Source of the DNA: JAKFFN01 sp964444305
GTDB taxonomy: Bacteria; Sumerlaeota; Sumerlaeia; Sumerlaeales; Sumerlaeaceae
DNA length: 13,461 bases
Direction of reading: 5' to 3'
NCBI GenBank assembly: GCA_964444305.1
Contig: CAYUGQ010000078.1
Location: 1-13,461 of the forward strand
Part shown: piece after piece, positions 1-7,398 of the stretch
Layout of the letters: every line of letters starts with the position of its first letter
Numbering within the stretch: position 1 is the stretch's first letter
Made by a program: the position numbers and the translations under genes
Notes under the pieces: generated by a model
What the model was told of the DNA's origin: nothing
The model's database searches: none
The model's input: the letters and a program-made list of their open reading frames with translations, nothing else

Positions 1-122
1 GCAGAGTGATTCAGCAAAACCCCCGCAGCGACAAAGAAAGCAGCAACCATGGCGACGCGCAGGAGATCTTTCAAGATCGTCTTTTTGCGAGGCGGTTCTG
101 TGATGTCAGGTAGTTTGGCCAT
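1..122 (-). CDS. N-terminal fragment of a membrane-anchored protein (runs off left edge)
   Basis: The minus strand is open from an ATG at 122 to the window edge, giving 40 residues. They read as a short cytoplasmic tail with a basic PPRKK patch (residues 10-14), then a hydrophobic stretch from about residue 23 to 38 (AMVAAFFVAAGVLL), as in a single N-terminal membrane anchor or uncleaved signal. No good Shine-Dalgarno site precedes the ATG, so an inner ATG at 50 is possible but would lose the basic tail. The function cannot be judged from this fragment. It points the same way as the minus-strand cluster to its right but is separated from it by about 276 bases with a strong hairpin, so it is probably a separate unit. 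Confidence 0.5.
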   Translation of the reverse strand, partial: MAKLPDITEPPRKKTILKDLLRVAMVAAFFVAAGVLLNHS

Positions 123-233
123 GGCGACAGGCAGGCGCACAGGAGCGCCCTGTGTTTAGTACGAAACCCCCTTTTGGAAATTCGTCCCGGGCGGGCGCTA
201 TAATTGCATGCGGAGAAAACCCAGATCGTAGCA

Positions 234-270
234 AATCCCGGTAGAAGCGATGACCGTCTTCACCGGGATT
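234..270. terminator. Strong hairpin in the gap left of the minus-strand cluster, possible terminator
   Basis: AATCCCGGT (234-242) is the exact reverse complement of ACCGGGATT (262-270). Just inside, GAAG (244-247) pairs with CTTC (258-261), leaving one bulged A and a 10-base loop, so the stem has 13 pairs. It lies between the end of the frameshifted gene (399) and the start of the left-edge gene (122). No clear T-run follows on either strand, so a Rho-independent terminator is only a guess. Apart from this hairpin I see nothing gene-like in 123-398. Confidence 0.35.
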
Positions 271-398
271 AGTTTCGTTGACACTGGCATTCCGCTGTTA
301 TCACGGCTTGATACAATCTGCTTTTATTTAATTGTACGCGCAGACCTCCCAATTGGAAATATCGTACGTCTTTTTGAGTTTGATCCTGACCCACCCGC

Positions 399-1342
399 CT
401 ACGCAGGGTTCAAAACAAATAACTGCCTGCTGATAGGCGCTGACCGTATACCATCCTGGAACAGCACGTCTGTATTTATTGACTTTGGCACCCATATATT
501 ATCAACTTGGACCCATTCCTCGAACTTGGAAACGATCACACCTGTCCAGCCTCCCGGCATGACCTTTTCCTCCTTGGTCATATATGGGAAATGATCTGGA
601 TCCAATTCAATTGTATATGCGGTGTCCAAAATTTCAAAATTAGTAGTTCTGCGACCCGAGCTGCCGGGTGTCCAGTTCGTCGAGGCAAGAATTCTCATCC
701 AAACCTCCGGGTCTATATGCCAGCGAACAGGACTCGGCTGTTTGGACAGGAGGGCAACTAATGTTGCGTCTGGAGAATGAAACTCACTTGTCGAACCATC
801 TGGCATACTTGCCTGTGTACTAAGGCCCGCAGTCGTGACGACATCTGCCTTATAGCTAACGAAATTGAACTTGGGAGGGGCAAGGGAGGCAAAATCAGCA
901 CTTTTCAAACTAGACAGCTTATCATTAAGCTCTTGGACTGCAATCCTGTCCAGCTTTGGCGACTGAGCACTATGATACCAGGCCGTTTTAGCATTTTGCG
1001 CTAGCGAGGTGCTGGTGATTTCGTGCCATTGTATCGTAGCTAGAGGAAGTTCCTGTATGTCTTTCCCTTCATGAAAATGGAATAAGCTTGGTTTCCCGGC
1101 ATCGATTCAATCCGAAGAATTACACCCCCTGATAAACCTTCACTATAATGGGTCCAACTTATGTTGCCATTAAAATTGTCCAGTCTGGATGTTAAAGATT
1201 GCAGTTTGTCTATTGTCCCTGACGTTAACACATCCGCTGATATCGAAGGAGGCAAAGATGCAAAGAGCGAACCGATCAGGTAAATACCAGCGGATCTTAA
1301 CCAAACCTTGATTCGGGCCGTTTGAATTGGTTTCTTATTCAA
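399..1342 (-). pseudogene. Frameshifted exported protein, relative of the 1483-2367 product
   Basis: Two overlapping minus-strand reading frames make one protein if one frameshift is allowed. The first runs from a TTG at 1342 (AAAGG ribosome site at 1351-1355, 8-base spacing) to a TAG at 1040-1042. It begins with a basic N terminus and a hydrophobic signal-like stretch. The second frame is open from 1106 down to the TAG at 399-401 and has no ATG of its own. Joined near 1061, the product is about 314 residues, close to the 294 of the neighbour. The C-terminal half resembles that neighbour: both have a PGGWT motif, then a short strand, an aromatic-x-x-W pair, and a hydrophobic-Pro segment. The pattern recalls LolA-type lipoprotein-sorting folds, but this is weak. 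The break may be a real mutation, a sequencing error, or less likely programmed -1 frameshifting, since G GGA AAG in the zero frame lies at 1067-1061. Confidence 0.6.
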
Positions 1343-1454
1343 ATTAACAACCTTTCTCGTGATATGGTTCGCCCGGGGCTATGATCTGCCCACTACAGCC
1401 TGTCTCGGAGCAAATGGAGTGCTCCCAAGGCCGGAATTCTTTATTTAATCAAAC

Positions 1455-1482
1455 AAAAAAGACGCCTGGGACAAGCTCCTGG
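1455..1482 (-). terminator. Possible weak terminator after the 1483-2367 gene
   Basis: Directly after the stop codon the minus strand reads CCAGG...CCAGG (1482-1465), which folds into an imperfect short stem with A-A and A-C mismatches. A run of six T follows at 1460-1455. The stem is poor, so this may only weaken read-through into the frameshifted gene downstream. The rest of the 1343-1482 gap holds a 6-pair hairpin (GGAGCA 1407-1412 with TGCTCC 1420-1425) and the TTG ribosome site. Confidence 0.22.
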
Positions 1483-2367
1483 TTATCTCGGTTTGATAAA
1501 ATCTTTATCGCCCAAGTTTAACAAACGGATATGAGAGCTTACTAAAGTAACCTCCGATTCCTTATCAACCAGCATTGTTTTCCAGTCCCTCTTGCCAGGC
1601 AAGAGGATTGCACTGTCGGTAGTCCACGCATCATAATGACGGACGGTTTTCATAGTCCAGCCTCCCGGCACCTGCAACTGACTGGTTATACTGGAAAATG
1701 TACCGTCATTATTACGTACTATAATAACCTCAGCCTCATCAATCATTCCAATTACTTTTTGCTTACCGTCATCTAAATCAGTGTAGGTCCCATCCTGCAA
1801 AATCTTTGTCCATTCGGAAGAATAATAATTTAGTAACAGGTCGTGCTCATCATACAGTCCTGAACCTGTATTTTCAACTGTTTCAACGCTGCCGTCTTGT
1901 TTAATAAGAACCTTATCACCGTTCACTGCTCCAACCGATTGATACATCCTTATAAGCCCAGGAACCTCTACTGACTTAAAAAAATCGTCACGTAAAGCAC
2001 GAAATTTTATACCCAGTGCGTACAGGTCATCCTTGGTAACATAAATCCGGTTAGAAGTGGATGTGTAAAGTACTTCAATCCGCGATCCGTTTTGATCATT
2101 AACAATTCCATCCACATAACGAAGACGGTGATGGGAAAGAGGTACGGTGGTTTTACCATTGTCAGATATTCGCTCGAGCACTTGTTGGGAATTAAGATCA
2201 AACAAGTCAGGAAGCCATACATCTACAGAGTCTTGTAAGTATAAGTAGGACATAGAGCCGCTATATCCCTTAACAGGAGTTGGATGAAAGCGTTGTGAGC
2301 TTGATTGAGCGCAAACAGCCGTTGCCGCTACACAAAACAGGACATACTGAAAAACTATTACCCGCAT
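1483..2367 (-). CDS. Exported protein of unknown function with C-terminal PGGW module
   Basis: This 294-residue protein starts at the ATG at 2367, which has a strong GGGAGGTGG ribosome site 5-8 bases upstream. An in-frame TTG five codons earlier would put that site inside the gene. The N terminus is a classical signal peptide with likely cleavage after about residue 20 (AVCA-Q). The mature part is beta-rich, with no membrane segment and no catalytic motif I recognise. The last 90 residues hold the PGGW motif and a downstream tryptophan and Leu-Pro strand that match the frameshifted gene at 399-1342, so the two are paralogues. The start lies inside the end of the preceding six-cysteine gene (10-base overlap), which implies co-transcription and coupled translation. 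A periplasmic or outer-membrane role is likely; the LolA-like impression is tentative. Confidence 0.75.
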   Translation of the reverse strand: MRVIVFQYVLFCVAATAVCAQSSSQRFHPTPVKGYSGSMSYLYLQDSVDVWLPDLFDLNSQQVLERISDNGKTTVPLSHHRLRYVDGIVNDQNGSRIEVLYTSTSNRIYVTKDDLYALGIKFRALRDDFFKSVEVPGLIRMYQSVGAVNGDKVLIKQDGSVETVENTGSGLYDEHDLLLNYYSSEWTKILQDGTYTDLDDGKQKVIGMIDEAEVIIVRNNDGTFSSITSQLQVPGGWTMKTVRHYDAWTTDSAILLPGKRDWKTMLVDKESEVTLVSSHIRLLNLGDKDFIKPR

Positions 2368-2690
2368 GAATCCACCTCCCAATTATATGTGTTGATGATT
2401 TCTCCATCGCAATCCCTCGACGGACTGAACAACCGTTTCTCACCAATAGTTCTTTTAGTCATTGAGCACTTCGACTTGTAATCCACATCTTCACAAACTT
2501 TAACAGCTGAATTGTCAGATCGCTTCAGTTCTACACTGCCGCCAAACGCTGAATCACAGTGTGTTTCCGGGTTAATTTCTCCCACACAATCTTCACCTTT
2601 TGGACCAAACCATCCCGCTTGAGCCGAATTCGACAATATAATTAACCCAAGAACTAAGAACCCGATAACCATATACATTGAAATCTTCAT
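2358..2690 (-). CDS. Small secreted six-cysteine protein, unknown function
   Basis: The product has 110 residues with a clear Sec signal peptide (hydrophobic residues about 5-22, likely cleavage after AQA at 23-25). The mature 85 residues contain six cysteines, at positions 35, 45, 66, 75, 94 and 109, an even number that suits three disulfides formed in the periplasm. The start is ATG 2690 with GAGGAGG seven bases upstream. It overlaps the stop of the SPOR gene by four bases (ATGA), and its own 3' end overlaps the next gene by ten bases, so the three genes are translated as a block. I do not recognise the family. Candidates include a small structural or inhibitory cell-envelope protein. The existence of the gene is well supported by its signal peptide and overlaps. 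Confidence 0.72.
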   Translation of the reverse strand: MKISMYMVIGFLVLGLIILSNSAQAGWFGPKGEDCVGEINPETHCDSAFGGSVELKRSDNSAVKVCEDVDYKSKCSMTKRTIGEKRLFSPSRDCDGEIINTYNWEVDSCG

Positions 2691-4063
2691 CTTGCATCCT
2701 CCTCAGGCGCAAAGTCCTCGGCAAGGTTTGGTAGTTCTTTGAACCGTTCATAACAGTATTTCTGAAAGGCGCCACGCTGCTCTTGGGGGTAACGGAATTT
2801 CTGCATCATCCCCAAGCGCCACCGGTGGATTTTCCATGCCACATTATGTTCTGTGGCGCCCCAGAGTGCGATGTTATCATCTCCCAGCGTTAACAATGCT
2901 TTATCAGTCGCTTCTCTTGCAACATCATGATTGTTCATATATATACCTGCTGCAGCTCGGTGAGTGTAGGACTCCAGGAGGTAGACTTTAGCTGCCGGTG
3001 AATCTCCAAAGACTTTTTCGAGAGAGATGGACATATCCACGGCTTCCTGCCATTTCTCTTGATGTAAATAGAGCTCGGTTAGCATTAAGCCGTTCTTTAT
3101 CGCCGAAATTTCAGTGATTGTGCTGGCCTGATCATTCTGCTGAATCTCGGCCATCAGCTGATTCAGGTTATCTTGCCATAGCTCCGCAAATGCCGGCTCC
3201 AGTTTATTTTTATCGTAACCGCTTTTTCTGGCAAGTTCAAGACAAGTGCCGGCGATTTCACTGCGGGTCTTTGCAGCCCCAACCAAATTCTTTATTTGTA
3301 ATTGATCCGCCAAGACTTGCCGGTAAGCCTTCAGCGCATTAATATGGTCATGATCATAGTAATGAAGGAGATGGCTTATCAGGGCCCGTGCTTCTGCCTG
3401 TTCCTGCTTACGGACAGCGATTTCGCCGTTGGCGACCTGCATCATTAAAGATCGTGCCGGTTCAAAAGCGGAGTCTGGATAGCTTTTCTGCGCACTTTTC
3501 CCCGACATAGTCCGGTGCCCCAGCATGTTTATCTCTCTTGCCTTGCCGGGGTTGGTGTCGGGAATCAGCGCGATGTAGTCAGCAATACCCTTTAACGTCT
3601 CCGGCGCGGTTGTCGGTCCGGCCAAAGCAGCCGCTCGTACAGCCGCAAAATTGGCCGGCAGCGACGTATCCACTGACAGGGACTCTACTACACTTCCAGT
3701 GGTGAAGTAGTCGGCTTCACCATTCTCAATGGCAGCCGCCACCTTGGCCAAATCCAAACTGGCGTTTCCCCGGATAAATCCGTCTAAACCGCTCTTGGCC
3801 AGCTCCGCCTTTGCGGCTTCCGCCTCATCCCGCGACGCAAAGTCCCCAACAAGAACCTTGTAAAAAACTCCAACCTCGCCGGTTTCCTCCTTCCGTATCG
3901 CCACCGACTCCGCCCCGGCACGTCGGGCATTTTCACTTTGCGCGTTGGCTTCCTCAATAGTCCGGAACGCCCCGACCTGCACCGATAAATGAGGCGCGGC
4001 CACCAGTAGTGCAGGTGCTGTGGCCAGTACTGCAAGCAACAGTGTAAATTGGCGTTTATACAT
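2687..4063 (-). CDS. Exported SPOR-domain protein with helical repeat C-terminal region
   Basis: This 458-residue protein has a signal peptide (residues 1-22, MYKRQF then a Leu/Ala-rich stretch, cleavage near VAA). A SPOR domain follows at about residues 26-98, shown by the paired strands SVQVGAF (27-33) and YKVLVGDF (68-75) with the helices EEANAQSENARRAG and DEAEAAKAELAKSG. SPOR domains bind peptidoglycan lacking stem peptides, typically at division sites. Residues about 150-440 are almost wholly helical with TPR-like amphipathic repeats. I chose ATG 4063, which has GGGGGT seven bases upstream and starts exactly at the signal peptide; ATG 4078 would add five residues but has no ribosome site. 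It is the first gene of the minus-strand cluster and overlaps the six-cysteine gene by four bases. A periplasmic scaffold tied to the cell wall is the best inference. Confidence 0.85.
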   Translation of the reverse strand: MYKRQFTLLLAVLATAPALLVAAPHLSVQVGAFRTIEEANAQSENARRAGAESVAIRKEETGEVGVFYKVLVGDFASRDEAEAAKAELAKSGLDGFIRGNASLDLAKVAAAIENGEADYFTTGSVVESLSVDTSLPANFAAVRAAALAGPTTAPETLKGIADYIALIPDTNPGKAREINMLGHRTMSGKSAQKSYPDSAFEPARSLMMQVANGEIAVRKQEQAEARALISHLLHYYDHDHINALKAYRQVLADQLQIKNLVGAAKTRSEIAGTCLELARKSGYDKNKLEPAFAELWQDNLNQLMAEIQQNDQASTITEISAIKNGLMLTELYLHQEKWQEAVDMSISLEKVFGDSPAAKVYLLESYTHRAAAGIYMNNHDVAREATDKALLTLGDDNIALWGATEHNVAWKIHRWRLGMMQKFRYPQEQRGAFQKYCYERFKELPNLAEDFAPEEDAR

Positions 4064-4090
4064 CTTTACTACCCCCATCTGTATTAAGAA

Positions 4091-4130
4091 TGTATATAAG
4101 TACTGCCCCCCCCCCTCGGTGGATAGTCAA
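4091..4130 (-). promoter_or_regulatory. Candidate promoter of the minus-strand cluster, interrupted by a G10 run
   Basis: On the minus strand a good -35 box TTGACT (4130-4125) is followed by ten G and then by AT-rich -10 candidates: TACTTA (4102-4097), TTATAT (4099-4094) and TATACA (4096-4091). The spacers are 22, 25 and 28 bases, all longer than the usual 16-18. As written the promoter should be weak; loss of four or five G would bring TACTTA to normal spacing. This is read from sequence only. Confidence 0.35.
4106..4115. repeat. Homopolymer of ten C (G10 on the minus strand)
   Basis: Ten C in a row lie between the candidate -35 and -10 elements of the minus-strand cluster and 147 bases before the start of the plus-strand glycosidase-like gene. 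Runs of this length are prone to slippage in replication, and also to sequencing error. No other homopolymer this long appears in the window. Confidence 0.9.
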
Positions 4131-4261
4131 GCCAACAGTGAGCCACCGGCTAATTTGTTTGCGGTGCAGCGCAAAACAGGATGGCGGGAAACGCGATAGG
4201 TGTTTTCGCCCGGGATCTCAGTTTGGTTGACGTTGGCATCCGGGGAAGCGATGAGTCAGCC

Positions 4262-7219
4262 ATGCCTGTTAACTTGTCAAATTCCAACCAACTATTCCAG
4301 CGCCTGACCACGGGCCTGACACATTGTGCGCTGATGGCTATGGCGTGGATGATAACTGCGACAGGCTTTGGGGCATCGTCGGGGATTATCGCTGTGGGAG
4401 ATGTTGCCTTGTCGGTGACAACAGTGGGCCTGGTGGGGCAGGTGTCTCTGCATGATGGCTCTGTTATTGAGCCTGTTTCGCCCAAGCCCATTGCCCGGCT
4501 AATCTCTCCCCGGGGGGATATCAGCCCAGTCTCGGCCCAGCTGACAAGCGATTCCCTGGCGGTGAAGTTTGCGGACGGCTCCAGGGCGAAGATTGCCGTC
4601 GCGCCAGGGCCGGAATTTACGCTGTTTCGGCTTGAATCGCTAGACCTGAAATCGTCGGTCACTAATCTCAGGCTGCTCCGGATTCCGGTGCCACCTGCGG
4701 CCACCATTAACCGCACGCTCAACGCTGCCTTCTTTGATGACCAGGTGATCGCCCTGATGTCTGCTTCGCCGGAAATCACTGTACCAGGCGCTGGCTCGTC
4801 GCGCCGGCTGGATCTGCAAGGCTGCTCTCATATCTTCACACAAACGACAGATGCCAGGTCAGGCCGCTTCGCCGCAAAATTTGCCGCCCGGTGTGGTGAT
4901 GTCGGGGCGGGATGGAGCATGAGCGGCAGCAACCTGAAAACTACCGTGCCGCTGCAGCAGATTGCCGGCCTGTCTGCATGGATCCATGGCGATGGCAAAG
5001 GGCAACACCTGAAGTTTCAGCTTATCGATGAGAAAGGCGGCGCGCGCGATTATTATGTCCCGATTAATTTTGAAGGCTGGCGCCGCATTGAGATGACAAC
5101 GCCAGCCCTGGACATTACCACGGGGGAACGGCTGACGGGGCTGAACCTTTATTATAACAGCCATCCGGCCAATGCCGAGGTGGAGTGCCTGATTGATGAT
5201 ATCAGCATTTTAATGCAGGATGATCCTGCAATGCCGCCCGTGTCCATTTCGCTGGAAGATTTTGAAGACACCACGGCCTCATGGTGGAGCGATGACTCTC
5301 ATGTGTTGCAGCTTGATTGGGATCTGCGATTTGCGGGAGTGGGGGAAACCGTCGGAGTCATTGCGGCGGCTGAGGCCAGTTTCTTTGATGTGGTGGAGAA
5401 GTTTGAAAAAGCTGCCGAAATCCTTGTGCCCTACCCGGATGACCACTGGAACAAGCGGGCCCCGGCCACAAAGGAATCCTACCTGTTTCTGACGGCATTC
5501 AGCGAAGCGCAGTTTGACGAGGCTCTACACCTGGCAAAGCTGGGCGGATTTAAGCATGTTTTAATTTTGCAAAACTCATGGTGCCATTCCACTGGCCATT
5601 ACGAAGTCAATCTAATGAATTTTCCCGATGGTTTGTCCGGTCTCGTGCGAACGGTAAATCGTTTCCGCGAGCACGGGATAAAGGTGGGGTTTCACCTTCT
5701 GGCGGCCTCGGTGGATAATAATGATCCTTATATCACCCCAGTGCCTGATCCGCGCCTGTTTAAAGACGCCGAGACCATCCTGGCATCAGCGCTTGACGCG
5801 CACACAACGACCATCGCGGTGCAGCAAATGCCGGATGGCTTTCCGTCGGAGGACGGCGGGTATTATGGCAACGGGACGGTGCTGCAGATCGGCGATGAAC
5901 TGATTCATTATGTCAGCCGTACAACGACCGCTCCCTACACTTTTATCGGCTGCACGCGTGGCCACCTGGGCACTGGCGCCACTGCCCACCCGGCGGGCGA
6001 AACCGTCCACCACCTGGCCCGGGCCTATGGGTACCACATGTTTGATATGGATACATCCCTGCTGGATGAGATCACATCTAACTTCGCCCGCATTGCAAAC
6101 GCCTGCGATATCGACATGGTTTATTTCGACGGCGCAGAAAATCTGCAGGGGCATCACGGCCGGTATAATTCGCGCCTGATCAATGCGTTTCTCTCGAAGC
6201 TTGATCGCAAAGATATTCTCGTGCAGGCAAGCAGCTTTACCCATTTCTCCTGGCATCAACTGGCCCGGTCCGCATCCGCCGACGGCCATGGCGACCTGAA
6301 AGGCTATCTCGAAGAACGAGCACCCAGCTTCAGCCAGTTCCGCCGCATGGGGATGCCGCTGGATATCGGGTGGTATTATGGATACGATAAAATGGCCACG
6401 CCAGATATGTATGAGTATATCCTGGGAACGACGCTGGGCTATGACTCTTCTTTTTCTTACCAGGTGTCTGTGTCGGCGGCCAGGGCCCATCCTTTCACCG
6501 GCGATATATTGCGCCTGATTAAGATTTACGAGGAGCTGCGCGCCTCTCGGCGGGTGCCGGAAGATATGAGGGAGCGACTGAAAGTGGCCGACGAACTCCT
6601 GGGCAAATCGCCCGAAGACCCCAACCGCCCCCTGCACGCCCGGCGTGACTATCGCCTGATCACGAGCGAAGACTCCGCAACATTTCAGCGGGTCATATAC
6701 GGTGAATGGCAAACCGGCGACACCCCCTCGAGCGGTACCCAGTGGCATGTGAATCTGACCACCGGCCCGGTCGATGTCGGCATGCAAATCCATGTGTTAC
6801 CCGCGGCATCCGGCGGTGAACAAAACAGCGACGCCACCGGCGAGCATACGCTTATTAATCCGCAGGTGGAAATCACTGTCGATACCAATGGGCAATCGAC
6901 GGTTGATGGCGGGAGCCGGGCGAGGGGTGACGTGGTCGATCAGACAAGCGGCCCTGTCCAAATACTCAAATGGGAAGGTTCGCTGCCCCCCGGACAATAC
7001 TTGACCTTGTGGCCCGGTGAACAACCCGAAGTCCGCGGTCCGGACGCCGCAGCATCCATGAACCCAGCGCCACCAACAGCGCCCGGCCTGATGCCAACAA
7101 CCCACAAACTCCCCCACGCCCCCCACACAGCCCACTTCACAGCAAAAACTCCCACGCAGCTCCGCTATCGAGTCCGCCTGATCTACGTTACCCAAGAGCA
7201 ACATGAACTGAGGCATTAG
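4262..7219 (+). CDS. Large secreted TIM-barrel glycoside hydrolase-like protein
   Basis: I prefer ATG 4262 (985 residues), since it begins just before a signal peptide ending near residue 40 (GFGA-SSG). The frame opens at ATG 4181, and neither start has a strong ribosome site. In order I see a beta domain (about 45-180), a galactose-binding-like carbohydrate module (about 180-320) with the run GLSAWIHGDGKGQHLKFQL, a further beta segment, and a TIM-barrel-like core from about 405 to 780. The barrel has strands such as FKHVLILQN and IKVGFHLLAA and the motif DMVYFDGAE, whose Asp623 sits where clan GH-D-like glycosidases carry the nucleophile. A beta module is inserted at about 505-586. A C-terminal beta region and a Pro-rich tail follow. 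Polysaccharide cleavage outside the cytoplasm is the likely role; substrate and GH family are unknown. It diverges from the minus-strand cluster and looks unconnected to the sulfur operon. Confidence 0.75.
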   Translation: MPVNLSNSNQLFQRLTTGLTHCALMAMAWMITATGFGASSGIIAVGDVALSVTTVGLVGQVSLHDGSVIEPVSPKPIARLISPRGDISPVSAQLTSDSLAVKFADGSRAKIAVAPGPEFTLFRLESLDLKSSVTNLRLLRIPVPPAATINRTLNAAFFDDQVIALMSASPEITVPGAGSSRRLDLQGCSHIFTQTTDARSGRFAAKFAARCGDVGAGWSMSGSNLKTTVPLQQIAGLSAWIHGDGKGQHLKFQLIDEKGGARDYYVPINFEGWRRIEMTTPALDITTGERLTGLNLYYNSHPANAEVECLIDDISILMQDDPAMPPVSISLEDFEDTTASWWSDDSHVLQLDWDLRFAGVGETVGVIAAAEASFFDVVEKFEKAAEILVPYPDDHWNKRAPATKESYLFLTAFSEAQFDEALHLAKLGGFKHVLILQNSWCHSTGHYEVNLMNFPDGLSGLVRTVNRFREHGIKVGFHLLAASVDNNDPYITPVPDPRLFKDAETILASALDAHTTTIAVQQMPDGFPSEDGGYYGNGTVLQIGDELIHYVSRTTTAPYTFIGCTRGHLGTGATAHPAGETVHHLARAYGYHMFDMDTSLLDEITSNFARIANACDIDMVYFDGAENLQGHHGRYNSRLINAFLSKLDRKDILVQASSFTHFSWHQLARSASADGHGDLKGYLEERAPSFSQFRRMGMPLDIGWYYGYDKMATPDMYEYILGTTLGYDSSFSYQVSVSAARAHPFTGDILRLIKIYEELRASRRVPEDMRERLKVADELLGKSPEDPNRPLHARRDYRLITSEDSATFQRVIYGEWQTGDTPSSGTQWHVNLTTGPVDVGMQIHVLPAASGGEQNSDATGEHTLINPQVEITVDTNGQSTVDGGSRARGDVVDQTSGPVQILKWEGSLPPGQYLTLWPGEQPEVRGPDAAASMNPAPPTAPGLMPTTHKLPHAPHTAHFTAKTPTQLRYRVRLIYVTQEQHELRH

Positions 7220-7327
7220 TCTTACAGCCGGCGTGACCAAAAACCCCGGACCGCTGCTAAACAAGAAAAGTGAAGGGATCTCAGGGCAAGATATGACTTT
7301 TCCTGAACACTCTTCTGCTCCCCGCTC

Positions 7328-7360
7328 AACATTCAAACATTCATTTGAATGTTATATAGT
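7328..7360 (+). promoter_or_regulatory. ArsR-type palindromic operator overlapping the sulfur-operon promoter
   Basis: AACATTCAAA (7328-7337) pairs with TTTGAATGTT (7344-7353) as a perfect 10-base inverted repeat with a 6-base centre. A nested palindrome ACATTCATTTGAATGT (7337-7352) shares the right arm, so ATTC occurs twice, eight bases apart, before GAAT. TATAGT (7355-7360) is a plausible -10 box, and TTCAAA (7332-7337), 17 bases upstream, a weak -35 that lies inside the palindrome. ATTC/GAAT dyads of this kind are typical operators of ArsR/SmtB-family repressors, and the operon encodes one (11805-12470). Binding here would block the promoter; this is inference from layout. Confidence 0.65.
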
Positions 7361-7398
7361 AATGGCTTTAGTAATCTCCCCAAAGGAGATCGTTTACT

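Noticed and set aside
250..594. Plus-strand open frame of 114 residues with a TATAAT box upstream (199-204).
   Set aside because: It has no ribosome site, begins inside the 234-270 hairpin, overlaps the frameshifted minus-strand gene antisense, and shows no recognisable domain. The TATAAT has only a weak TTGGAA 19 bases upstream.
5786..6793. Minus-strand open frame of 335 residues.
   Set aside because: It is antisense to the TIM-barrel gene, has a Gly/Val/Arg/His-rich composition typical of an antisense frame, and lacks a start signal.
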